DNA from: Hypericum androsaemum
Taxonomy: Eukaryota > Streptophyta > Magnoliopsida > Malpighiales > Hypericaceae
Assembly (NCBI GenBank): GCA_963995505.1
Contig: OZ023188.1
Location: 13,467,912 to 13,531,911 of the forward strand
Length of the DNA stretch: 64,000 nt
Direction of reading: 5' to 3'
Shown here: piece after piece, positions 1-12,524 of the stretch
Position numbering within the stretch: the first letter of the stretch is position 1
Layout: the number at the start of each line of letters is the position of its first letter
The notes under the pieces: generated by a model
The model's input: the letters and a program-made list of their open reading frames with translations, nothing else
The model's database searches: none
What the model was told of the DNA's origin: nothing
Translations under genes and position numbers: made by a program

Positions 1-1600
1 ATGTTTTGGTAGATAAGGGTGTGCATTTATGAGGTGCTATTGAGATATTACTATGAATACGCTCTGCTAGCTCAAAATAGAGATGTTATTTTTCAATGAA
101 ATGAAACTGTATATTTATATAAAATTGCAGTATTGTGATATTTGTAATAGTTTCACCGCTATGAAATATCAAAGATTCAACTGATATTGTGGGCTCCTCT
201 AAAAAGAGAAGACCCTCCAAAAATAGGCGTATGCCACTATTAGCAGCGCGCACACGGTATTCTTTAGTAAAAGGCGAAAGAATAGTTCGCTTTGTGCTCA
301 CTGCGTGGCTGCGTGCTTTCAAATAGGTCCAGAAAAGTCTCTTTTAAAGCTGCTCATTGCTTCTCGTTTTGTGCTTCTAGCGATGTGGGAATAAAAGATT
401 GTGAAGCGAAGGCAGAACTAACAGTTCGTGGACCTTCAAACTGGTCGTGCGGCCCGGGCCCGGTTTAGGAAGATGGGGAGGAAAGATAGTACAGGCCCAG
501 AGTAGCTATGGCTCAACCTAACTGAAAAAAAAAACAAAATGAAATACTAAACCACCAATTGGACGTAGTATAAAACAAAATAATCATAATTCCTACCTCC
601 TAGCATAAAACAAAACAATCATAATTAGTATCGTGTTGCATACTACTATCTTGTCCTTCAAATATTTTCTATGGAGTGACAAAGATTTCTATAATTGATC
701 ACGTGATATTTCGTTAATGATATGTTCTGAAAGACTTAAATAATTTGATTTGGTTATTCATATCAATAAGGCGCAACTTTTTTTTTGCACACATCTCAAA
801 TCACGGGACGTTACAGACTCTCTACTATTTGAATATATTTTTTGGAAAACAAATGAGAAAAGAAATATGTAACAACTCCTCTCCCTATTTTGTAATATTA
901 TTCATATTAATTTTTTCTCATAAATTTTTTAATTTGATGATACTTGGGAGTTATTTTGTCCAAAATAATTATTCAAACATTGTGATGTTCATTAGAGAAA
1001 ATTTTGTTACTCGGTCAGATATTTTTAAACTACATAATAATGATGTGCAAGTTAGTCATAAAAGTTGTCTTTGACCACGATCTTATTTATGAATCCCAAT
1101 GCTCATATCATAATATGAGTAATTATGAAAAATCAATAGCTAAAAATGACACTTATACTGTTGATGGTAATATCACAAAAAAAGGTGAAGGATGGTGACG
1201 TTTTGGGGGTCATGCTCGCGCATCGGGATTTTTCTCGTATCGGAGGTCTTGAATTTATTTTTTAGCAACAAGCTCTTTCTCCATCGTAAATTTTCTACCA
1301 AGTTTTACTGGATATAACTTTGAGAAAGACTTATTTGGACATTTAATATATTTGAACTATTGAATTATTATGTGTTTGTTGAATCCAATTCATCAAACAC
1401 AAATATGAATTCTATTTTCAATAAAAAAGTTCGTAAATAACACTGATGAGTACAATATTTTACAAGACACAAATGTCACATGAGCAAAAAAATGTAAAAA
1501 ATACCATATCATTTCTCTGTAATATATGCTTTTTTAAGTTTTATTTCATCACATGGAAATCATCAAGATCCAGATTATACATACCAGGAAAAGGGAATTT
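1..1600. other. AT-rich intergenic DNA, no gene seen
   Basis: I see no coding exon, RNA gene or clear mobile-element terminus here. Open frames are short, low in complexity and resemble no protein family. The right edge lies just past the stop codon of the receptor kinase and probably includes its 3' UTR and terminator. Confidence 0.6.
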
Positions 1601-1631
1601 CATGGTTACTATGACCAAGAGAACTGATTCA

Positions 1632-4600
1632 TCATCTTCCACCAGACAGCTCAATGGCATCCTGGTTATGAATTGAATCTTCACCCCAGTCAAATCTTCT
1701 CTGGACCCTTTCGTACTCTTGTCGGCGCGTTACTTCGACGTGCTGCCACTCTTCCCATCTTTCTGCCAGGCCCTCGCCTTCCAGCATTCGCACCACATCC
1801 GACATGGCCGGTCGTTCCTCCGGCGACGGCTGAGTACAAAGCAATGCAACTTGAATCATCATTTCCACCTCTTGGATGTTGAAATTGTTGCTCAGGTTGC
1901 GATCAACAATGTCATCCAGTCTCTTTTCTCTCTCCAGCTTCTTGACCTTGATATCACAATCAAGTACAAAAATCACAAAGGGTTCTAATATGAACACGAG
2001 TAATGAGAGTAGAGCGGAGTCCGCCTTACATGATCAAGTAATAGCACATCATCCTCGTCTTCCAAGCGCGAGAAATCAATTGCTCGTTGCCCAGTCACAA
2101 GCTCTAGGAGCATAATACCGTAACCGAAAACATCTGTCCTTTCAGATGACTTGCCAGTGGACAAGTATTCGGGAGCAATGTGACCCATGGTCCCACGAAC
2201 TTGAGTAGTCACATTAGCCTGTCTCACATCTACCAACTTTGCCAACCCGAAATCGCCAACCACCGCTTCAAGATCTTCATCTAGAAGCACATTTGCAGCT
2301 TTGACATCACGGTGAATAATCTTAGGATTGCAGTGTTCATGAAGATATTCTAGTCCCCGTGCAGCACCCAAGGCCACTCTTTTCCTAACAGTCCAATCTA
2401 AGACGGGTTCCTCAGCTTTACGCTCTGCAACAACCTCCAGAGATGTTAAGAAATTCATACGAACGACACTGATATACCATATACATGAAGTAAAAAATTG
2501 ATACCTCTCAAACAGTATGCGACACTCTTGTTCTGCATAAATGGATACACCAACAAGCGTTCTGTTTGCGTTGTGCAAAATCCAATCAGCCGCAGTAGGT
2601 TTCTGTGAACAGCTACACTTATCATCTCAACTTCGCGCTGGAAAGCTGCGTCTCCTCCGGGACTCTCAAAATCAGTCAACCTTTTAACAGCGATCTTTGA
2701 GCCATCAGGAAGCACTCCTTTATAAACTTTTCCAAAGCCTCCCTGTCCAAGAACATTTTTCTCACTGAAATCGTCAGTAGCCAGCTGCAATTCCCGCCAA
2801 GCGAACCTTTTCAGCTGACCAAAAGCGATTCTCCGGTCAACTTCACCTGGCCAAACAGCAGGAGACATTTTTCAGAAATGAAATTGAGACAGACAACCAA
2901 CAATGCCAGCTTGTGAGCCATCATATACAATATAATAACAAGAGGAAATCTAAGGTCCCCAAAAGAAGAAAAAACTGAATCATAATCAGCGAGAGTGAAG
3001 GTCAAGCAAATTATAGAATTTGTACATACAAGCCAACAGTTTGTCCAAATCATTATATAAACTAGGGGCTCTGAACTTCTACGCAATAAACACAACGATC
3101 AATCTTTATTGAGGCAATCAGCACTCTCGATCACGACACAAATCATGGAGCTTAAGAAACCAAGCTCGGACATTCTACAAGTTTATCTACAAGAATCATC
3201 TTAGTGAGAACCTAAATGTCGCAATCAAACTTGCCCAAAACTAAACCAACAAGAACTCAATTCCACACATGTGAAACCTTTCCATTTTACGACACAAGTT
3301 TCACCTATGGAATGCACCAACGAATACATGTCGCAATAAGAATTTGAACCTGCAACATCAACAAACACTTCACGCCTGTAGCCTTTGTGTCTACCCTTGA
3401 AAATGAAAAGCAACAGCCCTCCAAGAAGGAGGAGGACTATGACACCTCCAACCACTCCAAGTATGACCCCAACCTTTGGTTTATGTGAAGAACCTGCAAG
3501 TAGTAGTTAGCAATAAGCTCAAATGGGAGACAGAAATCAGCTTAAATAGTACATCAAATGTCTACTTCATAATCACCTGAATTATCACTTCCATGGAGAC
3601 AAGAGTTTCGAGAGTTTGTACCGCAGTTCAAATTGTTTCCAGTAAAACTGAAACAAGTGTATAGAAAGCCAAAACAGTGACAACCATTCAGAATATAGAA
3701 CTACACATGATTGGCTATTATTAATCTGTTTAACCATCCGGACAATGAATGAGTAAATATCCAATCTTCGTACTTGTATATCTGAATATGGAACAATTGC
3801 TCTGGAATTGAGCCGCTAAGATTGTTGGAATCAAGACCTCTGCAGTAGAAAAATTAATGCCTTTAGAAAATTAACATGTTGCAAAGAAATACTAAAATTA
3901 CACCAATTTACATATGTAATGCGAAGGGATAGATAGGGGCACTGCACGTCTCGAGAATGTCAACCTATCCAGCTAGATTTCCCAGCAACATCAAGAGAGA
4001 ATATGCATATAACCACTCACATGCTGATCAAGGCCTGAAGATTGGAAAGTGATTCAGGGATAGTTCCGGTGAGATTGTTCTGGCTTAATGTCCTGCTTGT
4101 ATAATGAGAACATCAGATTCTACTAAAATTACATGGAGAGATAGACATTCTGGTTAAGGGAAAGAAAAGATATAGTTGCTGTTACTTACAAAAACTGAAG
4201 CTTTGAAAGATTACCGAGAGAGGTTGGTATTTCCCCAGACAGATGATTATTCTCCAAATCTAAGCCAGTTAAGCTAGACAAATTTCCAAACTCCTCTGGT
4301 ATTTTACCAGTTAAGCCATTTCCTTTCAGTGTTCTGCGTGAAAAAGGGGCCAATCAGATATGAGCTCTAACACAATAAAATTTTCATGATTATGCTGTGG
4401 TCAACAAGAGACCAAATTTTTTACCAAAAATATAAAAAATTGCAAGAGCAAGTTTCATGTTGTCTAAAAGGGAAATAAATCAAATATAACCAAGTCCAAT
4501 ACTTAAGGCTGAGCACTAGGTAGACCACAGAGAAGAATATCATTTTCCTGTATATTAGAATATCAACTTTGTTGAACAGCAAACCAATACAGTACGGTTC

Positions 4601-6339
4601 TTACAGTGACACAACCAAGTTCTCCCCTTTTTCATCCAAAGCATAGACAAGCAAATAATCAACTTGTTTTTCAGGCATTACGTAAATACAATGAAATTAT
4701 AAATCTATGCATTTCGAAAAACATAGATAAGTAGAGCAGGATCGAAGTTGTGCGTAAACTCAGGCATGCAGCAGATTGAAGACGCGCCACAATTTTCTTC
4801 GTAAAAAAAGAGAGGAAGGGTGTGCCTCTTTGATTTTTATAACTTGTAGAATATGAAATTATAACGTAACATTTAACGTCAACCAAGAAACTAGTGAGCC
4901 ATGAAATTATCGCAAAGAGAAAATTTTTCTGGAAGGATGAATATACATACAGTGTAGCGAGATTCTTCAGAATTCCTATTCCAGGGGACAATGTTCCAGA
5001 GCAGTTTAAACCGGACAGAGTTCTGCATGAGAAAAAAGCAGGCAAGTGCCTCTGGTAACGATGCTAGCAATGTTTTTGAACATGATGAAGCACAAATATT
5101 ATGTATGCATAAACTCTGCCATCTTGAAGTACAACCAAAAGAAAAGAAACCCACTTGGATGAAAACTTACACAGATATTACATTGAGATTATCATCGCAT
5201 TTTACGCTGGACCATGCACATGGATTGACTAGACTTGGACTCCAATCTACCAACTGATCTGCTGGAACTTTCATTGCCATCTTCAATGCATATAGAGCAT
5301 CTCCTGGATGCGCATACAAGATAAAAGCAAAAATTATAAACAATACCCATTCTAATAAAGTATCATACCCATAATTTGACGATCAAGCCAGAACAGCTAT
5401 ATTGTTCCCGGCACCTGCACTTCCGTGTATTTTCTTGTTATTTAAACGAGGAATCCAGAATGTTTCCGCCATTTCATCCTTCCAAACTAACATTGTTTAC
5501 CAGAGCGAATTTCTTCACTAATTTTGTCAAAAAGAACTGTGCATACATCTCCCAAGAACTTCAAGGCAAAACCATATGGTGTGCATCTTTGCGTACACCG
5601 GCATGAGAAGAGGAAGTGTCAAGGGTTTAATCAGATCAAAATTCAAATGCCATGATTTTCTCAATAATGCTAACTTTTGCAATTACTTTCTCGCCAACAA
5701 TTTAGGGGTGAGTTTGAAACCGAACAAAACCGCAAACCGCACCGCACCGAACCGAACCGCAAAAAATAAACCGCATGTATTTTTGGTTTAGAAGTGCGGT
5801 TTCAAACCGCACCATAAATGTTCGGTACGGGTTCGGTGTAAAATTTTGATGACACCATGAAACCGCACCGCACCGCACCGCATTAGTATATATACCATTT
5901 TTCTTTCCGTTCGACTTCATCCCTCCCTTTGTCGCAAAATTTGCTGCTCTTCAATGAACTAGGAGGAACTTTTTATTGGGCTGGCAAAAAAAATGATTTT
6001 TTAAAGGGGTGAGTTTCAAACTGCACCGAACCGCAAAACCGTGCCGAACTGCAAACCGCACGGTTTACTACCAAACCGCAGCAGGTGCGGTTTCATTTTT
6101 TCAATTTTTTTAGATTGCGGTGCGGTTTAGCTCATAGGCTTCACACCGCTAAACCGCACCGTACTCACCCCTAGCCAACATCAACAACAAGTGAACCAAA
6201 ATTGAGAATACAGCTAATGACCAATCTCAGGACAAGGGATCAAAAAAGAGACATGAATACCTTGGTGATCAGACGATAACACGGCCTTCAAGCAAGCCAG
6301 TGAAAGGAATGCAAACAACAGTCCCATCTCCAATGACAT
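1632..6339 (-). CDS. LRR receptor-like serine/threonine kinase, LRR-II family (At5g10290/At5g65240 type)
   Basis: Plasma-membrane receptor kinase, predicted 610 residues. Exons, 5' to 3': 6339-6261, 5303-5171, 5022-4951, 4333-4190, 4092-4021, 3839-3774, 3647-3577, 3493-3350, 2846-2505, 2424-2030, 1946-1632; all phases join. Exon 1 gives a signal peptide starting MSLEMGLLF. Exon 2 carries the LRR N-cap with paired Cys; the 72/144-nt exons that follow each encode one or two LRRs, about five in total. Exon 8 holds a transmembrane segment near residues 219-243. The kinase has the GQGGFG loop, Lys315, HRD Asp414 and DFG Asp432, so it should be an active RD kinase. It ends ELSGGR, as this clade usually does. 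The family includes SERK and NIK co-receptors; the specific ligand or partner cannot be inferred. The acceptor of exon 10 (TTGTTGCAG) was chosen because a nearer AG breaks the frame. Exon 11 uses an AAG acceptor. Confidence 0.92.
5703..6173. mobile_element. hAT-like MITE in intron 1 of the receptor kinase, built of AACCGC/ACCGC repeats
   Basis: The element starts TAGGGGTGAG and ends CTCACCCCTA, an inverted pair matching hAT-type termini. GCCAACAA lies 2 bp outside the left end and GCCAACAT directly outside the right end, a near 8-bp target duplication. The interior is an irregular repeat of AACCGC, ACCGC and their complements and could fold extensively. A second internal GGGGTGAGTTT near 6005 suggests a nested or dimeric element. 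It has no coding capacity. Confidence 0.72.
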
Positions 6340-6420
6340 TTTCTCAAACTATCTGTGATATGGAGACACTGAGACCGACCTGAAATCGATGCAAGTACCA
6401 CATGAATACCTTGGTGATCA
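6251..6420 (-). repeat. 21-bp direct repeat carrying the exon 1 splice donor of the receptor kinase
   Basis: Positions 6251-6271 and 6400-6420 are identical over 21 bp. The first copy spans the last codons of exon 1 (D-H-Q) and the GTATTC donor. The second lies in the presumed 5' UTR and carries the same codons, donor and phase. An ATG at 6452 reads into the second copy, giving a 14-codon alternative first exon (6452-6410) without a convincing signal peptide. Confidence 0.7.
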
Positions 6421-7509
6421 AACGAAGTACCCGAAATTGTTAGAAAGCACATGAACAACAAACCACAAGATAGTCCCAGAAACTGAATCAACACAAAATT
6501 CAAAGATAAAAGGGCCCTTCAGACCTGTCAGTTCCATATGCAGTATCGATATTTCTTACAAAGCTAGTACAACCACAGAACCACCATCCAATAAGGTCTC
6601 AGAATTTCGACGCCATAAGCTACAAAGAAACATAGACCAATTTCCAAGCTTCAACCCTAAGAAGAAATGGAAATTACACAAACCGGAAACAGTTACCTGG
6701 TAATTAATATTCAGGAAGGAGAACAGGCACAACCCATATGGGAAATTCTCACTGGGTTGGACAGGTTTCTGGGAATTAAGGGAGAGAGAACCAAATCAGA
6801 AACTGGGTTGAGAAAAAAGATCCTTACTTTCTTACAATTTTCAACTAAAGGTTGTGTTTTTTGTGTGTGCCTGTCCAGATAACCTCCAATTGTTAGTTGT
6901 GTTTTGTTTGGTCCCTTGTTTTACTCTCTCCAAGTCCTAATCCTAATTCCCAAACAGAAAGTTGAGTTCCTTCAGATTCCAAAATTGTTTTCCCAAACTT
7001 GGATTTTTTTCATCATTTCTGTAAGTTTTGTGGGCCATTATTGCAATTACATCTTGTAGTGCGTGCGTGGACTTTCAAAGGACTAACAAACAAGCTTGGC
7101 CTTCGAGGGGTCCAGCTCACTTTAGTAGGGGAGTAAAAGTTTAGACTGGAATATGGACTAGGCTAGTCTTTAAAAAAAAAAGAAATACGGACTAGGCTTC
7201 TTGGAAAAATAAATAGAGATACGGTTGCAGAAATACATTCGGAACCGTAAATTTTGTGAGCGAGACTAGAAGAGGAAATTGGAAAATTTTGAGAAGATAA
7301 TCCATGAGTGGTATGTTAAAATTTGCCATGAGCAGAGAGATTTTTAAGCTTCCTCCGAATTTGGAGTCGGAATATTCCAAATACTTTTCTTGGTCACTGT
7401 ACATACAAATATGAAAATATACTTTTTTTAAATATAAGTAGATTATATTCTCTTCAAAGAGAACGCCAAAGATAAATACACCAAATTGTACGTCGAGTAC
7501 AGCACCCAA
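6340..7509. other. Presumed 5' UTR/promoter of the receptor kinase and intergenic DNA
   Basis: Upstream of the receptor-kinase start. Apart from the duplicated donor segment, I see no gene and no clear element. The stretch from about 6900 to 7500 is AT-rich and carries poly-A/T tracts only. Confidence 0.5.
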
Positions 7510-7527
7510 GTAATTAGCTAGGCACCT

Positions 7528-7619
7528 TTTTTTTTAAAAGTAAATTTTTTTACACCACGTCAGGGTTTGAACCCTGGACCTCTTAGAAATAATACACTTC
7601 TTGTACCGCTAGGCTAAAT
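7528..7619 (-). mobile_element. tRNA-derived SINE, 3' part (interrupted by the copia element)
   Basis: Read on the minus strand it shows an A-box-like TAGCCTAGCGGT, a B-box-like GGTTCAAACCC and a terminal GTAAAAAAATTTACTTTT plus A tail. The 5' head continues on the far side of the copia insertion at 12525-12532. An 18-bp target duplication (GTAATTAGCTAGGCACCT) flanks the whole at 7510-7527 and 12533-12550. A related copy lies at 30215-30322. Confidence 0.8.
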
Positions 7620-8093
7620 TGTTGGGTATGGAGCCTGAGGCGAGCGGCGATGTTCGATCGACTCGAGATGTGTAACACTAGTGCACTCGTTATGGACAAA
7701 ATGAACACTGCAGACAGCACGTTTCAGCTCCTGAATTTTGCCAAAGCGTGGACAAAAATGCTCCTGCGTGTGTGTTTTGGTTCCTATGGTTGTTGGCACT
7801 ATAAATACCCCATTGTAGCTCATTCATTGTTGTTCCCAAATAGAAAGGAGAGATTAAAACCCTAGAAGAGTGTTGGGTGCCAAAAGAGTGGCCTATTCTC
7901 TTGTAAAGAGTAAGTGAAGCTCAAGAGCGAGATCAGTGGAAATCCTCCTGGCTTGGTACGCCCCCGGACGTAGACGTTCTCGTCGAACCGGGTGAACAAA
8001 TCCTTGTCTCTTGTGTGTTCTCTCATTTGTTCTTCTTGTGATTTCGTGGTTTGCTTGCTCTTGTTGGATTGCATTGGGTCTGTTGTCTTAATA
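7620..8093 (+). repeat. Left LTR of the copia element
   Basis: 474 bp starting TGTTGGG. The expected terminal CA has become TA (ends CTTAATA). It contains a CTATAAATACCCC segment that would serve as the TATA box of the element's promoter. Same length as the right LTR. Confidence 0.93.
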
Positions 8094-8095
8094 AT

Positions 8096-8107
8096 TGGTA
8101 TCAGAGC
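8096..8107 (+). other. Primer-binding site (tRNA-iMet type)
   Basis: TGGTATCAGAGC two bases after the left LTR. This is the standard plant retrotransposon PBS, complementary to the 3' end of initiator methionine tRNA, and it primes minus-strand synthesis. Confidence 0.93.
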
Positions 8108-8140
8108 ACCCGGGTTTAGGGCGTGGTAGGAGCAAGCACG

Positions 8141-11100
8141 ATGGGTGATAGTAAATCTCCCGTGGAGAAGTTCGATGGAGTGGACTATGGGTTTTGGAAG
8201 ATGCAAATCGAAGATTACTTGTACGGTAAAGATTTGCACCTTCCACTCGAGGAGAAGAAGCCCGATGACTTGGTTGAGAAGGAGTGGACGTTGTTGAATA
8301 GGAAAGTGATAAGTGTGATTCGCTTGTCCTTGTCCAAAAATGTGGCGATACATACGGTGAAGGCAACAACATCCAAGGAGTTGTTGAAGACATTGTCCGA
8401 GATATACGAGAAGCCCTCGGCGGCTAACAAGGTTCACTTGGTGAGGAAGCTCTTCAACCTTAGGATGGCGGAGAGTACTTCAGTGTCACTACATCTCCAC
8501 GAGTTCAATGCGACCATTGCTTCTTTGAGCTCGGTGAAGATTGACTTCGACGATGAGGTACAAGTCCTAATTTTGCTAAGTTCCTTACCCGATAGTTGGA
8601 GTGGCACAGTCACGGCGGTGAGTGCCTCGGCGGGGAAGGTGGTACTCAAGTTGGATGAGGTGAGGGACTTGATTATGAGTGAGGAGATTCGTAGGAAAGA
8701 GTTCGGAGCAGCCTCGGGTTCGGGTTTGAATGCTAGCAATAGAGGGAGGTTCGAGTCTAAGTGGAAAGGGAAGAAGGACCGGAGTAGGTCCAAGTCCAAA
8801 TCGAAGGATGGTTCGAAGAGGGACATGAGCTCCATTAAATGTTGGAATTGTGAGAAGTTTGGCCACTTTAGAGCCCATTGCAAGGCACCAAAGAAGGAGG
8901 AAAAATCGGTCAATGCAACAATGGAGGATCACAGAGATGCGTTGATCTTAAGTGTTAGTAATCTATTGGAGGCTTGGGTATTAGATTCGGGTGCATCGTT
9001 CTACTCTTATAGTGATAAGGGGATGATGGAAACATATACCCCAGGAGAATTTGGCAAAGTTTATCTTGCGAATGATGAACCCTTGCAAATTATGGGTAAA
9101 GGAGATGTGAAAATCAATACTCTCAATGGATCGTTGTTGTTGTTGAAGAATGTGAGGCATATTCCCGGATTGAGGAGGAATTTGCTTTCCGTGGGACAAC
9201 TTGATGAAGAGGGGTATGATGTGACCTTTGGTTGTCAGACATGAAAGATCACTAAGGGTGCTAGGGTGGTGGCTCGTGGTGAGAAAGAAGGTACGTTATA
9301 CATGACAAAGAACACTCATGATAGCATTGATCTTGTGGGAGAAACGAATGATGCAGAGTTGTGGCATAGTAGGCTTGGTCATATGAGTGAGAAGGGGATG
9401 CGGGTGCTATATTCAAAGGGGAAGCTACCGGGTCTAAAGACCGTAGATGTGGGTCTTTGTGAAGACTGTGTGTTTGGAAAGCAGAAGAGGGTGAGCTTCT
9501 CAAGAGTTGATAGGCCCCCTAAGGCGAAGAAGCTTGAATTGGTCTATAGTAATTTGTGGGGACCGGCACCGGTGGCATCCGTGGGTGGTTCTTTGTATTA
9601 CATGACTTTCATAGATGACTCTACAAGGAAGGTTGGGGTCTACTTCCTAAAGCATAAGTCTGATGCCTTTAATGCCTTCAAGAAGTGGAAGGCTCTTGTG
9701 GAGAACGAGACGAATCTCAAAGTGAAGTGCTTGAGGTCTGAAAATGGTGGTGAGTACGAGCTTCAAGAGTTTAAGGACTTTTGTGCAGAGTATGGGATTC
9801 GCATGGAAAAGACGGTAGCTGGGACCCCCCTAGCAAAATGACATAGCTGAGAGGATGAACCGAACACTAAATGAGAGAGCAAGGGCCATGAGGTTGAAGA
9901 GTGGCCTCCCAAAGATATTTTGGGCGGATGCTGTAAATACTGCAGCATTCTTGATCAACAGAGGGCCATCAACTCCTTTGGGAATAAGATACCGGAGGAG
10001 GCGTGGAGTGGCAAGGAGGTTGATCTGACTTTCTTACGAGTGTTTGGTTGTGTTTCCTATGTACTTGTGGATGCAGGTGATAGGAGCAAGCTTGATGCAA
10101 AGTCCAAGAAGTGCACATTCATTGGATATGGAGGAGATGAGTTCGGATTCCGTTTTTGGGATGAGAAGAACCGAAAGGTTGTGAGGAGCCGGGATGTCAT
10201 ATTCAATAAGAAGGTCATGTACAAGGACAGGGGGAGTCTAGCTAATGAAGTGGGTCCTAGCAGTGAGGTGGTCGAGTTAGACATCTCAAACTCGGGTGGG
10301 AGCAGGGTACTTGATGGTCAAGAGGCCAAGATGGAGATGGAGCCAAGATCACCATTGACAATGGTTCCATTGAGGAGGTCCATTAGACACCGTGGATCTC
10401 CGGATAGATATTCACCAGCAAATTTCTATCTTTTATTGACCGATGGAGGTGAACCTGAAGATTTTGCAGAAGCTCAAGAAAGTGAGCAAGTGAACAAGTA
10501 GAAACTTGCCATGGATGATGAGATGGAGTCCTTGAGGAGCAACGAGACATGGGAGTTAGTTCAACTTCCCAAAGGCAAGAAAGCACTGCAAAATAAGTGG
10601 GTCTATAGAGTGAAGAAAGAGGCAGATGGCACCGAACGTTACAAAGCAAGACTGGTTGTAAAGGGATTTCAGCAGAAGTATGGTATTGACTTCACTGACA
10701 TCTTCACTCCTATTGTGAAGATGACCACCATCCAGATGGTGCTAAGTATGGTGGCTGCTGAAGATCTATTGCTAGAGCAAATGGATGTGAAGATGGCATT
10801 TCTCCATGGTGACCTAGAGGAGGAGATCTACATGGAGCAACTAGAAAGGTTCTTGCAAAGTGACAGTAAGCTTGTGTGCAGGCTGAGGAAGAGCTTGTAC
10901 GGGTTGAAGCAAGCTCCAAGATAATGGTACAAGAAGTTTGATGGATTCATTCGCAAGATTAAGTTTGCTCATTGTGGGGCGGATCATTGCTGCTATGTGA
11001 AGAGTTTGGACAATGTCTATATCATCCTCCTGCTTTATGTTGATGACATGTTGATAGCAGGCACCAGTGCAAGTGAGGTGAGCAAGGTGAAGAAGCAATT

Positions 11101-11988
11101 ATCCAAAAGGTTTGCCATGAAGGACTTGGGTGAGGCTAAGCAAATCCTTGGGATGAGGATTGAGAGAGATAGAGCTGCAGGAAAGCTATTTCTCTCATAA
11201 TCCGAATACATTGAGAAGGTGCTGGAGAGGTTCAATATGCAATATACCAACCCCAAGTTGACTCCTTTAGCTGGACACTTCAAATTGTCCAAGAAAGATT
11301 CGCCTAAGACTAAGGCGGAGGAGGCTAAAATGGAGAAGACTCCCTATGCATCGGCAATGGGTAGCTTGATGTATGCTATGATTTGTACGAGGCTAGACAT
11401 AGTACATGCGGTAGGAGTAGTGAGCAAGTTCATGAGCAATCCGGGTGAGCAACATTGGGTTGCAGTGAAATGGATCCTTGGCTACTTGAGAGGTACCACC
11501 GAGAAGTGTCTTTGTTTTGAGGGCAAAGATGTGAAGCTCCTAGGCTATTGTAATGCAGACTTGGGGTCCAATGACCATGATGAGAAGAGGAGCACAAGTG
11601 GTTATGTCTTTATGCTGGGAGGGACAACGATATCTTGGGCCTCGAGATTGCAAAAGGTAGTAGAGAGATGGAATGGTTGCAGAGTTTCTTGGGGGAGTTA
11701 GGGAAGGAGCAAAGTGAGAGTGTGCCCCACAGTGATAGCCAAAGTGCGATACACTTGGCAAAGAATCCCGCCTTCCACTCAAGGACGAAGCACATTGAGT
11801 TGAAGTATCACTACATACGTGATCTTTTGGAGAGGAAGATCTTAAGGCTTGAAAAGATTGACAGAAAAGTGAATTCCGGCGGATATGTTGACCAAGGTGG
11901 TTACCTTGGAAAATATGAGGCTAAACATGGCCTCAGCGGGTCTAGTAAACTGAGAAGAGACCCGGCGTACCAAGAGTTGAAGGAGTGA
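8141..11988 (+). pseudogene. Copia gag-pol polyprotein, disrupted
   Basis: Gag starts MGDSKSPVEKF at 8141 and carries a CCHC zinc knuckle (CWNCEKFGHFRAHC) near 8840-8885. An aspartic protease motif DSGA follows near 8988, a GAG-pre-integrase segment LWHSRLGH near 9360, the integrase core at about 9540-9990, RT with YVDD near 11037, and RNase H at about 11520-11860. Breaks: in-frame stops at 9242, 10499, 10922 and 11198; a frameshift at the C run near 9825 and another near 9980; a shift near 11650 where part of RNase H is missing. The first two integrase core positions also read N and E where this family has Asp. It cannot make a functional polyprotein. An upstream in-frame ATG at 8123 is a less likely start. 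Confidence 0.93.
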
Positions 11989-12045
11989 CGAGGGAGTCAT
12001 CAAGTGAACAGTGGCAAGAATTAAGCTCAGTCTCCAGGGGGAGAT

Positions 12046-12519
12046 TGTTGGGTATGGAGCCTGAGGCGAGCGGTGATGTTCGATCGACTCGAGAGGTGTA
12101 ACACTAGTGCACTCGTTATGGACAAAATGAAGACTGCAGATAGCCCATTTTAGCTCCTGAATTTTGCCAAAGCGTGGAACAAAATGCCCCTGCGTGTGTG
12201 TTTTGGTTCCTAAGGTTGTTGGCACTATAAATACCCCATTGTAGCTCATTCATTGTTGTTCCCAAATAGAAAGGAGAGATTAAAACCCTAGAAGAGTGTT
12301 GGGTGCCAAAAGAGTGGCCTATTCTCTTGTAAAGAGTAAGTGAAGCTCAAGAGCGAGATTAGTAGAAATCCTCCTGGCTTGGTACGCCCCCGGACGTAGA
12401 CGTTCTCGTCGAACCGGGTGAATAAATCCTTGTCTCTTGTGTGTTCTCTCATTTGTTCTTCTTGTGATTTCGTGGTTTGTTTGCTCTTGTTGAATTGCGT
12501 TGGATCCGTTATCTTAACA
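12046..12519 (+). repeat. Right LTR of the copia element
   Basis: 474 bp from TGTTGGGTATGG to CTTAACA, preceded by the polypurine-like CCAGGGGGAGAT. The TG...CA termini are intact and are followed by the TAAAT duplication. Confidence 0.93.
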
Positions 12520-12524
12520 TAAAT

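Larger units (their letters stand above)
7620..12519 (+). mobile_element. Full-length but inactive Ty1/copia LTR retrotransposon
   Basis: Two 474-bp LTRs beginning TGTTGGGTATGG, with a 5-bp target duplication TAAAT at 7615-7619 and 12520-12524. A TGGTATCAGAGC primer-binding site (initiator tRNA-Met type) follows the left LTR, and a purine-rich tract precedes the right one. Domain order is gag, protease, integrase, RT, RNase H, which is the copia order. The interior resembles Tnt1-like (Tork-type) proteins. By eye the LTRs differ at about 21 of 474 positions, so the insertion is moderately young. It lies inside a SINE. Confidence 0.95.

Noticed and set aside
5700..6180. CRISPR-like or satellite interpretation of the AACCGC-rich block
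   Set aside because: Repeat spacing is irregular, both orientations are mixed, and hAT-type ends are present; plant nuclear context.
6288..6503. Long alternative first exon of the receptor kinase starting near 6503
   Set aside because: The frame there begins at TTG, not ATG, and an in-frame TGA lies upstream. Only the short ATG at 6452 remains, reported as a finding.
8215..8913. Long minus-strand frames opposite the copia gag
   Set aside because: They mirror the codon structure of gag on the other strand and have no domain of their own.
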